Positions 27,970-35,866 of a stretch of DNA of 64,000 nt are shown in pieces. Below the pieces are notes generated by a model. That model worked only from the letters and a program-made list of their open reading frames with translations. It ran no database searches and was not told the origin of the DNA. The translations under genes and the position numbers were made by a program. Numbering within the stretch: position 1 is the first letter of the stretch; every line of letters starts with the position of its first letter. Source of the DNA: Xanthobacteraceae bacterium (GTDB lineage Bacteria > Pseudomonadota > Alphaproteobacteria > Rhizobiales > Xanthobacteraceae); NCBI GenBank assembly GCA_030037645.1, contig JASHQI010000280.1, positions 1 to 64,000 on the forward strand, in the 5' to 3' direction.

Positions 27970-28752
27970 TCATTGCAGCAAAAATCCGAGCACCGTCTCC
28001 GCATAAAGCTCCGGCTGTTCCATATTGGCAATATGCGCGGCGTCCAGCACCGCGATCTTGGCGCCGGGAATGTGCTGGCGGATGTACTCATTGCCTTCGA
28101 GCGGCGTGGCGGGATCGCGCTTGCCGGCAATGACCAAGGTCGGCGCATTGATCTTTGCCAATAAGGGCCGGTGGTCCATATCGCGAATCGCCTCGCCGCA
28201 GCCGATATAGCCTTCGATGTTCGTGGCGACGAACATGTCGCGCATTTTTTGCATCGCTTGCGGCGCGCGCTCGCGGAACTCTTTGGTGAACCAGCGCTCC
28301 ATGTTGGCGTCGACCATGCCCGCCAGTCCCTTCTCGCGCACCATCTTGATGCGGCCATCCCACATCGCTTTGTCGGGGAAGTAGCATGCGGTGTTGGAGA
28401 GGATGAGCTTCTTGACGCGCGTTGGCGCATTGGCGCCGAGCCATTCTCCGACCATGCCGCCCATGGACAATCCGCACCAGTCGATCTTCTCGATGCGCAG
28501 CCCGTCCAGCACAGCGAGCACGTCGCGGCCGAGCCGCTCCATGGAGTAGGGGCCTATGGGCACGCTCGATCGGCCGTGCCCGCGCCGGTCGTAGCGCAGG
28601 AGACGAAAATGGCGCGTAAATGGGGTGACCTGCTCGTCCCACATATGGAGGTTGGTGCCGAGCGAGTTCGACAGCATCAATACCGGCGCGCGCTCCGGCC
28701 CTTCGATCTCTGCATGGATGGTGCAGCCGTCATCGACTTTGATGTCGGGCAT
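27970..28752 (-). CDS. Alpha/beta hydrolase, 3-oxoadipate enol-lactonase-like
   Basis: This is a 260-residue alpha/beta hydrolase close to PcaD, which opens 3-oxoadipate enol-lactone in the protocatechuate branch of the beta-ketoadipate pathway. The nucleophile elbow is GLSMGG (Ser96). The oxyanion segment is SNSLGTNLHMWD, and the catalytic Asp and His lie in KRDPATP and AAHIANMEQPE. The ATG at 28752 has GGAGG at ideal spacing. Twelve further in-frame codons upstream are not needed. It is followed by the TctC gene. True PcaD function is plausible given the aromatic-oxygenase neighbours, but other lactone or ester substrates are possible. Confidence 0.82.
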   Translation of the reverse strand: MPDIKVDDGCTIHAEIEGPERAPVLMLSNSLGTNLHMWDEQVTPFTRHFRLLRYDRRGHGRSSVPIGPYSMERLGRDVLAVLDGLRIEKIDWCGLSMGGMVGEWLGANAPTRVKKLILSNTACYFPDKAMWDGRIKMVREKGLAGMVDANMERWFTKEFRERAPQAMQKMRDMFVATNIEGYIGCGEAIRDMDHRPLLAKINAPTLVIAGKRDPATPLEGNEYIRQHIPGAKIAVLDAAHIANMEQPELYAETVLGFLLQ

Positions 28753-28820
28753 TGCTATTTCCTCCGTGAATTCGCAACCTTCTAGCACCCTTTTGGTGGA
28801 CGGTCAGGGAGTGACGCAAC

Positions 28821-29276
28821 ATGGCGATGACAATGAACGGCGAGTATCAACTTGCGGTCTCCCCGCAAGTTGTTTGGGAAAAGCTCAACGATGCAGCTAC
28901 GCTCAAGGCCTGTATTCCGGGCTGCGAGCAGCTTGACAAAACATCGGACACCGAATTCCAGGCCGTCGCCACGACCAAGATCGGCCCGGTGAAAGCCAAG
29001 TTCAAAGGCAAGGTGACGTTGTCCGATCTCGATCCGCCGAATGGCTACAAGATTTCCGGTCAGGGCGACGGTGGCGTGGCGGGATTTGCCAAAGGCGGCG
29101 CAACCGTGAAGCTCGCCGCCAAGGACGGCGGCACGTTGCTCAGCTACACCGTCGACGCGCAGATCGGCGGCAAGCTGGCACAACTCGGCCAACGCCTGAT
29201 CAACGGCGCCGCCAAGAAGATCGCCGACGATTTTTTTCAAAACTTCGCCGCCGCGGTCAATCCGAAGAGCTCTTGA
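28821..29276 (+). CDS. coxG: CoxG-like SRPBCC protein (CO dehydrogenase subunit G family)
   Basis: This is a 151-residue SRPBCC/START-fold protein. The pattern MTMNGEYQLAVSPQVVWEKLNDAATLKACIPGCEQLDK, GPVKAKFKGKVTLSD and QIGGKLAQLGQRLINGAAKKIADDFFQNFA is the CoxG family form. CoxG proteins are linked to membrane attachment or quinone coupling of CO-dehydrogenase-type enzymes. It lies 1.6 kb ahead of coxSLM on the same strand, separated from them by a remnant and two small secreted-protein genes on the other strand. Unlike the classic CoxG, there is no long hydrophobic C-terminal tail, so it looks like a short cytoplasmic version. Confidence 0.88.
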   Translation: MAMTMNGEYQLAVSPQVVWEKLNDAATLKACIPGCEQLDKTSDTEFQAVATTKIGPVKAKFKGKVTLSDLDPPNGYKISGQGDGGVAGFAKGGATVKLAAKDGGTLLSYTVDAQIGGKLAQLGQRLINGAAKKIADDFFQNFAAAVNPKSS

Positions 29277-29336
29277 TGCGGCGCCCCGCCGGCGCGGCAC
29301 GCAGCCGATCAAAGCGTCGAAAAGACAGGTGCTGCG

Positions 29337-29646
29337 TCAGTTCGAATTTTTGGGCGTTTTCAAGCGCTTTTCTGCACGCTCGGCCAGCAAGGCGTAATCC
29401 CGAGCGCACCCCAAGATCATTGCTTTTTGCAGCAGGGTCTTTGAGATTTTTGGCAAGCGCGCGGAGCTCGTCCGCTCGATCGCGCCAATAAGCCGGGTCG
29501 TTAAAATGAGAGCCCACGAGGCTACCCCGTTTCTTCGGGTATGGGCCGCGCTTGGCCGCGGTCGGTTCGGCGGCGGCAACGATTGAAACGATATCAGCGA
29601 TGCTGCAGACGGGGTCGGTCACGCCGGCGGCCACCTTCATCAACAC
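29337..29646 (-). pseudogene. Decayed remnant: transposase-like 3' end plus frameshifted small conserved gene
   Basis: The first ~40 codons read KVAAGVTDPVCSIADIV then AAKRGPYPKKR, which resembles the C-terminal tail of IS transposases common in Rhizobiales. This is recall, so moderate confidence. It runs directly into HFNDPAYWRDRADELRALAK, the start of a widespread small alphaproteobacterial protein. The rest of that protein (CARDYALLAERAEKRLKTP) continues in another frame from about 29425 and stops at 29337. This implies an indel near 29420-29430. No intact transposase or terminal repeat is present. Confidence 0.5.
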
Positions 29647-30017
29647 CGCGATGCGTCATTGCGTCCATAGCCGAGATGGTCGCAACGCAATCGGCTGCCG
29701 CACCAAGCGCCGGAATTGACAATCGGGCCGACCCAAAGTGCGGGGGGCAAGTCAGCGCCCGGCACAAATTCATAACATCGACCCGCGGCGTCGTAATAAT
29801 GGCGCCGGCCCCAATGGAAATACGCAATCCGTCGGGCGATCAGATGTTTTGCGCTGCGCGATCGGCCTTTGCGATAGCTGTCGAGGGCGGCAACAGAACT
29901 GGCGGGTTTTGGCGAGTGCTTATTCTGCTGCTGCGCAAGCGTGGGCACGGAGATTGCCACTGCCCAGAACGCCAGCCCGACGACACACAGAGAGGTCTTC
30001 GCAACCATTTTGGACAT
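29640..30017 (-). CDS. Small secreted hypothetical protein, 125 aa
   Basis: It begins MSKMVAKTSLCVVGLAFWAVAISVPTLAQQQ, a clear Sec signal peptide with cleavage near residue 29. A basic mature part follows, with KGRSRSAKHLIARRIAYFHWGRRHYYDAAGRCYEFVPGADLP and three further cysteines near the C-terminus. GAGG lies about 8 nt before the ATG. I do not recognise the family. The last ~30 residues run into the remnant at 29337-29646 and may be altered from an ancestral form. It is on the same strand as the BA14K gene, immediately downstream of it. Confidence 0.5.
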   Translation of the reverse strand: MSKMVAKTSLCVVGLAFWAVAISVPTLAQQQNKHSPKPASSVAALDSYRKGRSRSAKHLIARRIAYFHWGRRHYYDAAGRCYEFVPGADLPPALWVGPIVNSGAWCGSRLRCDHLGYGRNDASRC

Positions 30018-30106
30018 CCGCTGCGGTCCTCAGGCCTTGTCGATGCAACAACAAATACGGCCCGCCCGCAATGCGGGCGGGCCGACACATGCTCACAATT
30101 CGCGCG

Positions 30107-30469
30107 TCACGGACAGGAGTGACGGATTCCGTCGAAGCCGAGATAGGTGCCGGTCGCCGGATTGTAGGAGCGGAACCGTGATGCGCAAGAGCTGGCAGCG
30201 CTCTGCTCGCCTTGAGCATTCATCTGCAGTCCCTGCGGCGCATAGTAATCGCCCCCTTGCGGGGGTGGGGCGTACGTCCCCGGCGCGGTCGTCTGCATTC
30301 CGGTTTGCGGCGCATAGTAATCCCCTTCCTGGGGGGATGGATTTTGTGTCGTAACCATTCCGCCATCGTTCGCTGACCGCGCTGCGTTCTGGGCGAACGC
30401 TGGCGCGCCGGCCAGCAGCGTTCCGAGAGCAAGGGCGGTCAGGGGAAGAACGATCTTTGCTGTACGCAT
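30107..30469 (-). CDS. BA14K family secreted protein
   Basis: This is a 120-residue protein with signal peptide MRTAKIVLPLTALALGTLLAGAPAFAQ. It has a low-complexity middle containing two imperfect repeats around GDYYAPQ, and a C-terminal BA14K motif CASRFRSYNPATGTYLGFDGIRHSCP with the paired cysteines. BA14K proteins (first described in Brucella) are small, immunoreactive and lectin-like, and sit in the periplasm or envelope. GGAGAAAGA precedes the ATG at 30469. The longer open frame upstream has no homology. Expression may be under general stress control (see 30470-30844). Confidence 0.85.
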   Translation of the reverse strand: MRTAKIVLPLTALALGTLLAGAPAFAQNAARSANDGGMVTTQNPSPQEGDYYAPQTGMQTTAPGTYAPPPQGGDYYAPQGLQMNAQGEQSAASSCASRFRSYNPATGTYLGFDGIRHSCP

Positions 30470-30844
30470 GCTTCTTTCTCCTCGATTTGCCCACGGCACG
30501 TCGGCAATGCTTCGCACACTGCCGCCGTGCCTCCTCACGAAAGCAAACGGTGCCGGGGAGCATTGTTCCGCGGCGGAAATGCAGATCAGCCGCGCGTCTG
30601 GCGGATACAGACGGCTTTGCGCAGGCGTACCGTCGGCGGTCCGTCGCTCGCCCGTCGCGCACCCCTGGGGCTATTGGTCCACGGAACTCTCTTGACCGGC
30701 GCCTAGGCCGCGGTTCAGAGTAATTCTCGTTCAACGGTGCGGAATCCGGCAAAATCGCCACGAATTCGCCGTTGGATGCGCCCACAGCCTTGGACAACTT
30801 GGCAAATCGCGACGTTTTGACCGCTAATTTCGAGGAGGAGCCCA
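30470..30844. other. Divergent intergenic region between BA14K and coxS genes
   Basis: I see no gene in these 375 bp. On the minus strand, GGAAC (30569-30565) and CGTT (30549-30546) are separated by 15 nt, close to the alphaproteobacterial EcfG stress promoter (GGAAC-N16/17-CGTT) but one base short; it would serve the BA14K gene. On the plus side, GAGGAGGAG just before 30845 is the coxS ribosome-binding site. Confidence 0.4.
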
Positions 30845-31354
<510 letters not shown>

Positions 31355-31394
31355 GGAAGGGGCTGTCTGGGAGTAAACTGCCGGAGGACATGCC

Positions 31395-33761
31395 ATGAGC
31401 GCGACCGGTATCGGCGCCGCGGTGCGCCGCAAGGAAGATCGCCGCTTCATTACCGGCACGGGCCACTACACCGACGACATCAACCGGCCCGGCCAAGTCT
31501 TTGCTTATTTCGTCCGCTCGCCGCACGCGCACGCCACGATCAGATCGATCGATGTGAAGTCGGCCACCGCCATGCCCGGCGTATTGGCGGTGCTCACCGG
31601 CGCGGAGCTCGGGGCCGATAAGATCGGCAACCTCATCTGCGGCTGGATGATCCACTCCAAGGACGGATCGCCCATGAAGATGGCGGCGCATCCGGCGCTC
31701 GCCAACGGTAAAGCCTGCCATGTCGGCGATCCGGTCGCGGTGGTGCTGGCGACAACACTGGCGCAGGCGCGCGATGCGGCCGAAAAAGTCAAAGTCGAGT
31801 ATGCGGTGTTGCCTGCCGTCACCGATCCGGCGGCGGCGCAGAAACAAGGCGCTCCGCAGATCCACGACGTCGCCGCGAATAACACGATCTACCAGTGGCA
31901 TCTCGGCGACGCCAAAGCCGTCGACGCCGCGTTCAAGTCGGCAAATCACGTCACCAAGCTCGATATCGTCAACAATCGGCTGGTGCCGAACGCGATCGAG
32001 CCGCGGGCCGCGATCGGCGATTACGATTCCGGCACCGGCACTTTCACGTTGTGGAATACGACGCAGAATCCGCACGTCGCGCGGCTCGTGATTGCCGCCT
32101 TCGTTGGCATGGCGCCCGAGAACAAGCTGCGGGTGATCGCTCCCGATGTCGGCGGCGGGTTCGGCTCGAAGATTTTCATCTATCCCGAAGAAGTCGTGGC
32201 GCTATGGGCGTCCAAGCGTGTCGGTCGGCCGGTGAAATGGGTCGCGGATCGGTCCGAGGCTTTTCTCTGCGACGCGCATGGCCGCGATCACGTCACCCAC
32301 GCCGAAATGGCGTTCGACGTCGACGGCAAGATCCTTGGCCTGCGCGCCAAGACGATTGCCAATCTCGGCGCCTATATGTCGACCTTTTCCTCGTCGGTGC
32401 CGACCTATCTCTACGCCACGCTGATGTCGGGCCAATACGAGATTCCGCAGATCTATTGCGAGGTCGATGCGGTCTACACCAACACGGTGCCGGTCGACGC
32501 TTATCGCGGCGCCGGCCGCCCGGAAGCGACCTTCGTGGTCGAGCGACTCGTGGAAGTCGGTGCGCGCGAAATGGGTCAGGACCCGGCCGAGCTGCGGCGG
32601 CGGAATTTCATCAAGAAATTCCCGCATCAGACGCCGGTGATCATGAATTACGACGCCGGCGACTACAACGCGTCGCTGAAGAAGGCGATGGACCTGGCCG
32701 ACTACAAGGGGTTCGCCAAGCGCAAGCGCGACTCGGCGCGCAACGGCAAACTGCGTGGCATCGGCTTCTCGACCTATATCGAGGCTTGTGGCATCGCGCC
32801 CTCGCAAGCGGTCGGTTCGCTCGGCTGCGGCGTGGGCTTGTGGGAATCCGCCGAGGTGAGGGTCAATCCGACCGGCTCGGTTGAAATCCTCACCGGCTGT
32901 CACGCGCACGGCCAAGGCCACGAAACCACCTTTGCTCAATTGGTATCGGATCGCCTCGGCATCCCGATCGACAATGTCTCGGTCGTGCACGGCGACACCG
33001 ACAAAGTGCAATTCGGCATGGGGACGTACGGCTCGCGCTCGGGCGCGGTCGGCATGTCCGCTCTCGTCAAGGCGCTCGACAAGGTCGAAGCCAAGGCGAA
33101 GAAGGTTGCCGCCCATCTCCTCGAAGCAGCCGAGGGCGACATCGAGTTTAAGGACGGCAAATTCAGCGTCGCTGGGACCGACAAGTCGGCGGCCTGGGGC
33201 GACGTGACGCTCAATGCCTACATCGCGCACAAATTCGCCGGCCAGGAGCTCGAGCCGGGCCTGAAGGAAGGCGCGTTCTACGATCCGACAAATTTCACCT
33301 TTCCCGCCGGCTGCCACATTTGCGAGGTCGAGGTCGACATTGAGACCGGCAATACCGAAATCGTCGCCTGGACGGCGGTCGATGACTTCGGCGTGGTAAT
33401 CAATCCGATGATCGTCGAGGGCCAAGTACACGGCGGCATCGCGCAGGGCGTCGGGCAGGCGCTTTGCGAGGGCGCGGTCTACGACAAAGAGGGCCAGCTC
33501 CTCACCGGTTCGTTCATGGACTACTGCATGCCGCGCGCCGACCATTTGCCGTCGATGAATGTCGACACGACGGTGACGAAATGCCCGTCCAATCCGCTCG
33601 GCATCAAGGGCTGCGGCGAAGCCGGCGCCATTGCGGCGCCGGCTGCGGTCATCAACGCCATTACCGACGCTATCGGCACGGAAGACCTGACCATGCCGGC
33701 GACGTCTTCGGCGGTGTGGCTGGCGCTGCAAAAAGCCAACAGAATGCCGCACGCGGCATAG
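31395..33761 (+). CDS. coxL: Molybdenum hydroxylase large subunit, form II CoxL-like
   Basis: This is a 788-residue molybdopterin cytosine dinucleotide-binding catalytic subunit. The Ald_Xan_dh_C domain occupies about 20-130 (GAAVRRKEDRRFITGTGHYTDDINRPG), followed by the MoCo-binding domains (GGGFGSKIFIYPEE, then GTYGSRSGAVGMSAL, and the C-terminal LGIKGCGEAGAIAAPAAVINAI with the catalytic-type Glu). The active-site loop reads AYRGAGR at residues 369-375. This is the form II pattern; genuine form I CO dehydrogenases have AYRCSFR with a copper-binding Cys. So this is a CODH-like hydroxylase whose substrate may be CO, a purine or an aromatic/aldehyde. GGAGGA precedes the ATG. Confidence 0.95.
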   Translation: MSATGIGAAVRRKEDRRFITGTGHYTDDINRPGQVFAYFVRSPHAHATIRSIDVKSATAMPGVLAVLTGAELGADKIGNLICGWMIHSKDGSPMKMAAHPALANGKACHVGDPVAVVLATTLAQARDAAEKVKVEYAVLPAVTDPAAAQKQGAPQIHDVAANNTIYQWHLGDAKAVDAAFKSANHVTKLDIVNNRLVPNAIEPRAAIGDYDSGTGTFTLWNTTQNPHVARLVIAAFVGMAPENKLRVIAPDVGGGFGSKIFIYPEEVVALWASKRVGRPVKWVADRSEAFLCDAHGRDHVTHAEMAFDVDGKILGLRAKTIANLGAYMSTFSSSVPTYLYATLMSGQYEIPQIYCEVDAVYTNTVPVDAYRGAGRPEATFVVERLVEVGAREMGQDPAELRRRNFIKKFPHQTPVIMNYDAGDYNASLKKAMDLADYKGFAKRKRDSARNGKLRGIGFSTYIEACGIAPSQAVGSLGCGVGLWESAEVRVNPTGSVEILTGCHAHGQGHETTFAQLVSDRLGIPIDNVSVVHGDTDKVQFGMGTYGSRSGAVGMSALVKALDKVEAKAKKVAAHLLEAAEGDIEFKDGKFSVAGTDKSAAWGDVTLNAYIAHKFAGQELEPGLKEGAFYDPTNFTFPAGCHICEVEVDIETGNTEIVAWTAVDDFGVVINPMIVEGQVHGGIAQGVGQALCEGAVYDKEGQLLTGSFMDYCMPRADHLPSMNVDTTVTKCPSNPLGIKGCGEAGAIAAPAAVINAITDAIGTEDLTMPATSSAVWLALQKANRMPHAA

Positions 33762-33784
33762 ACAGAGATCAACGGAGAACCGCA

Positions 33785-34597
33785 ATGTATGCTTTCACCT
33801 TCCATCGTCCGCAGACCGTGCGGCAGGCGGCGAGCTTGCTGGCGAAAAACCAGGAAGCCAAATTGCTGGCCGGCGGCCACACGCTGTTGCCGACGATGAA
33901 ACTGCGTCTTGCCGGTCCGCCGCAGCTTATCGACCTGTCGCTCATCGACGGCCTGGCCGGTATCGAGCAGAGCGGCCGTTCGCTCACCATCGGCGCGATG
34001 ACACGGCATAACGACGTGAACACGTCACCGGTCGTGCAGCAGGCGATTCCGGTGCTGGCCAAGCTCGCCGGCATGATCGGCGATCCGGCGGTGCGCCACA
34101 TGGGCACGATCGGCGGCTCGATTGCCAACAACGATCCCAATGCCGATTATCCGGCCGCCTGCCTTGGTCTCGGCGTCACCATCGTCACCAACAAACGCCG
34201 CATCAAGGCCGACGAATTCTTCACCGGCATGTTCTCGACTGCGCTCGAGCCGGCCGAGATCATCACCAAGGTGAGCTTCCCGATTCCGAAGAAGGCGGCC
34301 TATCAGAAATTCCGCAATCAGGCGTCGCGCTTCGCGCTGGTCGGCGTGTTCGTGAGCAAACGCGGCAGCGACATCCGCGTCGCGGTGACTGGCGCCGGCT
34401 CGAACGGGGTGTTCCGCGTCAGCTCCTTCGAAGAAGCGCTGAAGAAGCGCTTTTCGCCAAAATCGCTCGAAGGCATGACGATTCCGGCTGACGGCATGAA
34501 CAGCGACATCCACGGCAGCGCCGAATACCGTGCCCACCTTGTCGGCGTGTTGGCGCGTCGCGCGGTGGCGGAGGCGATCGGGAAATCGGCGGCCTGA
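33785..34597 (+). CDS. coxM: Molybdenum hydroxylase medium subunit, FAD-binding (CoxM-like)
   Basis: This is a 270-residue flavoprotein subunit (normal for CoxM, about 290). The FAD-binding motifs are AGGHTLLPTMKLRLA (residues 32-46) and TIGGSIANNDPNADYPA (about 108-124, equivalent to the TIGGxxAHxDPxxD motif, with Asn replacing Ala-His). The C-terminal CO_deh_flav_C domain ends ARRAVAEAIG. CAACGGAGAACC precedes the ATG, 23 bp after coxL. It completes the L-M-S heterotrimer. A long palindromic element follows before coxD. Confidence 0.94.
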   Translation: MYAFTFHRPQTVRQAASLLAKNQEAKLLAGGHTLLPTMKLRLAGPPQLIDLSLIDGLAGIEQSGRSLTIGAMTRHNDVNTSPVVQQAIPVLAKLAGMIGDPAVRHMGTIGGSIANNDPNADYPAACLGLGVTIVTNKRRIKADEFFTGMFSTALEPAEIITKVSFPIPKKAAYQKFRNQASRFALVGVFVSKRGSDIRVAVTGAGSNGVFRVSSFEEALKKRFSPKSLEGMTIPADGMNSDIHGSAEYRAHLVGVLARRAVAEAIGKSAA

Positions 34598-34623
34598 GCC
34601 TAGGTTCCGAGGATTTACCAATC

Positions 34624-34741
34624 GTCATGCCCGGCCACCCGGGCCGCGCTAGCGCGCCCCCGAGTGCAAGCTTGTTGCCGGGCATCCACGTCTTTACATG
34701 CAAACAAGACGAGGATGGCCGGGACAAGCTCGGCCGTGAGG
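34624..34741. repeat. GTCATGCCCGG palindromic element, copy 1
   Basis: This element starts GTCATGCCCGGCCACCCGGG, contains GGGCATCCACGTCTTT with the opposed AAGACGAGGATGGCCGGGA, and ends near CTCGGCCGTGAGG. It lies between coxM and coxD. A related element is at 54883-55009 (shared GGCCATCCACGTCTT and AAGACGTGGATG). The right end supplies the ribosome-binding site used by coxD. Confidence 0.7.
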
Positions 34742-34748
34742 GGATACA

Positions 34749-35687
34749 TTGAACCGTATGAATAAAACATCGCCGCGCCCGCTGCCCGCCTCAATCGACG
34801 CCACCGTCGATCTGCTTGCCGAAGCCGATTATCTCGCCGACCGCTCGCTCGGCACCGTGCTCTATCTCGCGCTCAAAATGGGCCGGCCGATCTTTCTCGA
34901 GGGCGAGGCCGGCGTCGGCAAGACCGAGATCGCCAAGGTGCTCTCGACGACGCTCGGCCGGCGGCTCATCCGCCTGCAATGCTACGAAGGGCTCGATATT
35001 GCGGCTGCGGTCTACGAGTGGAACTACGCCGCGCAGATGATCGCGATCCGCGTCGCCGAAGCCGAAGGTGAGCATGACCGCCAGAAGCTCGAGCACGACG
35101 TGTTCTCCGAGCGTTTCTTGATCAAGCGCCCGCTGTTGCAGGCACTCGATCCGGACACCGCCGGCGCGCCGGTGCTGCTGATCGACGAGATCGATCGCAC
35201 CGACGAAGCATTCGAGGCGTTCTTGCTCGAAGTGCTGGCCGACTTTCAGGTCACGATTCCGGAAATGGGCACGATCAAGGCCGCCCATCCGCCGGTTGTC
35301 GTCATCACCTCGAACCGTACGCGCGAAGTGCATGACGCGCTCAAGCGCCGCTGTCTCTACCACTGGGTCGGCTATCCGAGCGCCGAGCGCGAATTGGCGA
35401 TTGTGCGCACCAAAATTCCGGGTGTCGGCAAGAAGCTCTCCGAGCAGGTCGTCGGTTTCGTCCAGGCGTTGCGCAAGCAGGATTTGTTCAAATCGCCGGG
35501 CGTCGCCGAAACCCTCGACTGGGCTGCGGCACTGTCCGAGCTCGACGTGGTGGCGCTCGATCCCGCAACCGTTTCCGACACGCTCGGCGTGTTGCTGAAA
35601 TACCAGGATGACATCGCCCGCCTCGAAGGCTCGAAGGTCAAGGAACTGCTCGACGAGGTGAAGTCGGAACTGCGCGCGGCGGAGTAG
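34749..35687 (+). CDS. coxD: CoxD-like MoxR family AAA+ ATPase
   Basis: This is a 312-residue MoxR/CoxD chaperone ATPase. Walker A is EGEAGVGKTEIAKVL (about 53-67), Walker B is VLLIDEIDRTDEAFEAF (about 138-154), sensor 1 is VVVITSNRTREVHDALKRRC, and the lid domain follows. CoxD is needed to mature the [CuSMoO2] centre of CO dehydrogenase with CoxE. In form II clusters its role is probably similar cofactor maturation. The TTG at 34749 has AGGGG at good spacing; an ATG three codons on is also possible. The partner CoxE lies beyond an oppositely oriented MFS gene. Confidence 0.92.
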   Translation: MNRMNKTSPRPLPASIDATVDLLAEADYLADRSLGTVLYLALKMGRPIFLEGEAGVGKTEIAKVLSTTLGRRLIRLQCYEGLDIAAAVYEWNYAAQMIAIRVAEAEGEHDRQKLEHDVFSERFLIKRPLLQALDPDTAGAPVLLIDEIDRTDEAFEAFLLEVLADFQVTIPEMGTIKAAHPPVVVITSNRTREVHDALKRRCLYHWVGYPSAERELAIVRTKIPGVGKKLSEQVVGFVQALRKQDLFKSPGVAETLDWAAALSELDVVALDPATVSDTLGVLLKYQDDIARLEGSKVKELLDEVKSELRAAE

Positions 35688-35866
35688 GGAGGCGCAGAGT
35701 ATGCTGTCGTCATCCGCGAAGGCGAATGATCCAGTGTTCCGAGGCGTCTGTGACGTGCCTGTGCTTGTACGCCGGGATTACTGGATGTTCCGCCGGAGCC
35801 TGTTATCGGGCCGCACGACTCCGCGCGGGTCCGTTGGCGGAGCATGACAATTCAATTTGATACGCC

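Noticed and set aside
26955..28430. A single 491-codon minus-strand frame that would fuse hydrolase-antisense sequence with the TctC receptor
   Set aside because: The first 160 codons are an out-of-frame reading of the PcaD-like gene. The TctC part has its own start with a ribosome-binding site and signal peptide.
32202..33785. A minus-strand open frame of 527 codons opposite coxL
   Set aside because: It is entirely antisense to the highly conserved CoxL, with low-complexity composition and no ribosome-binding site.
34624..34741. Possible attenuator or riboswitch between coxM and coxD
   Set aside because: The sequence is explained by a dispersed palindromic element also present at 54883-55009.
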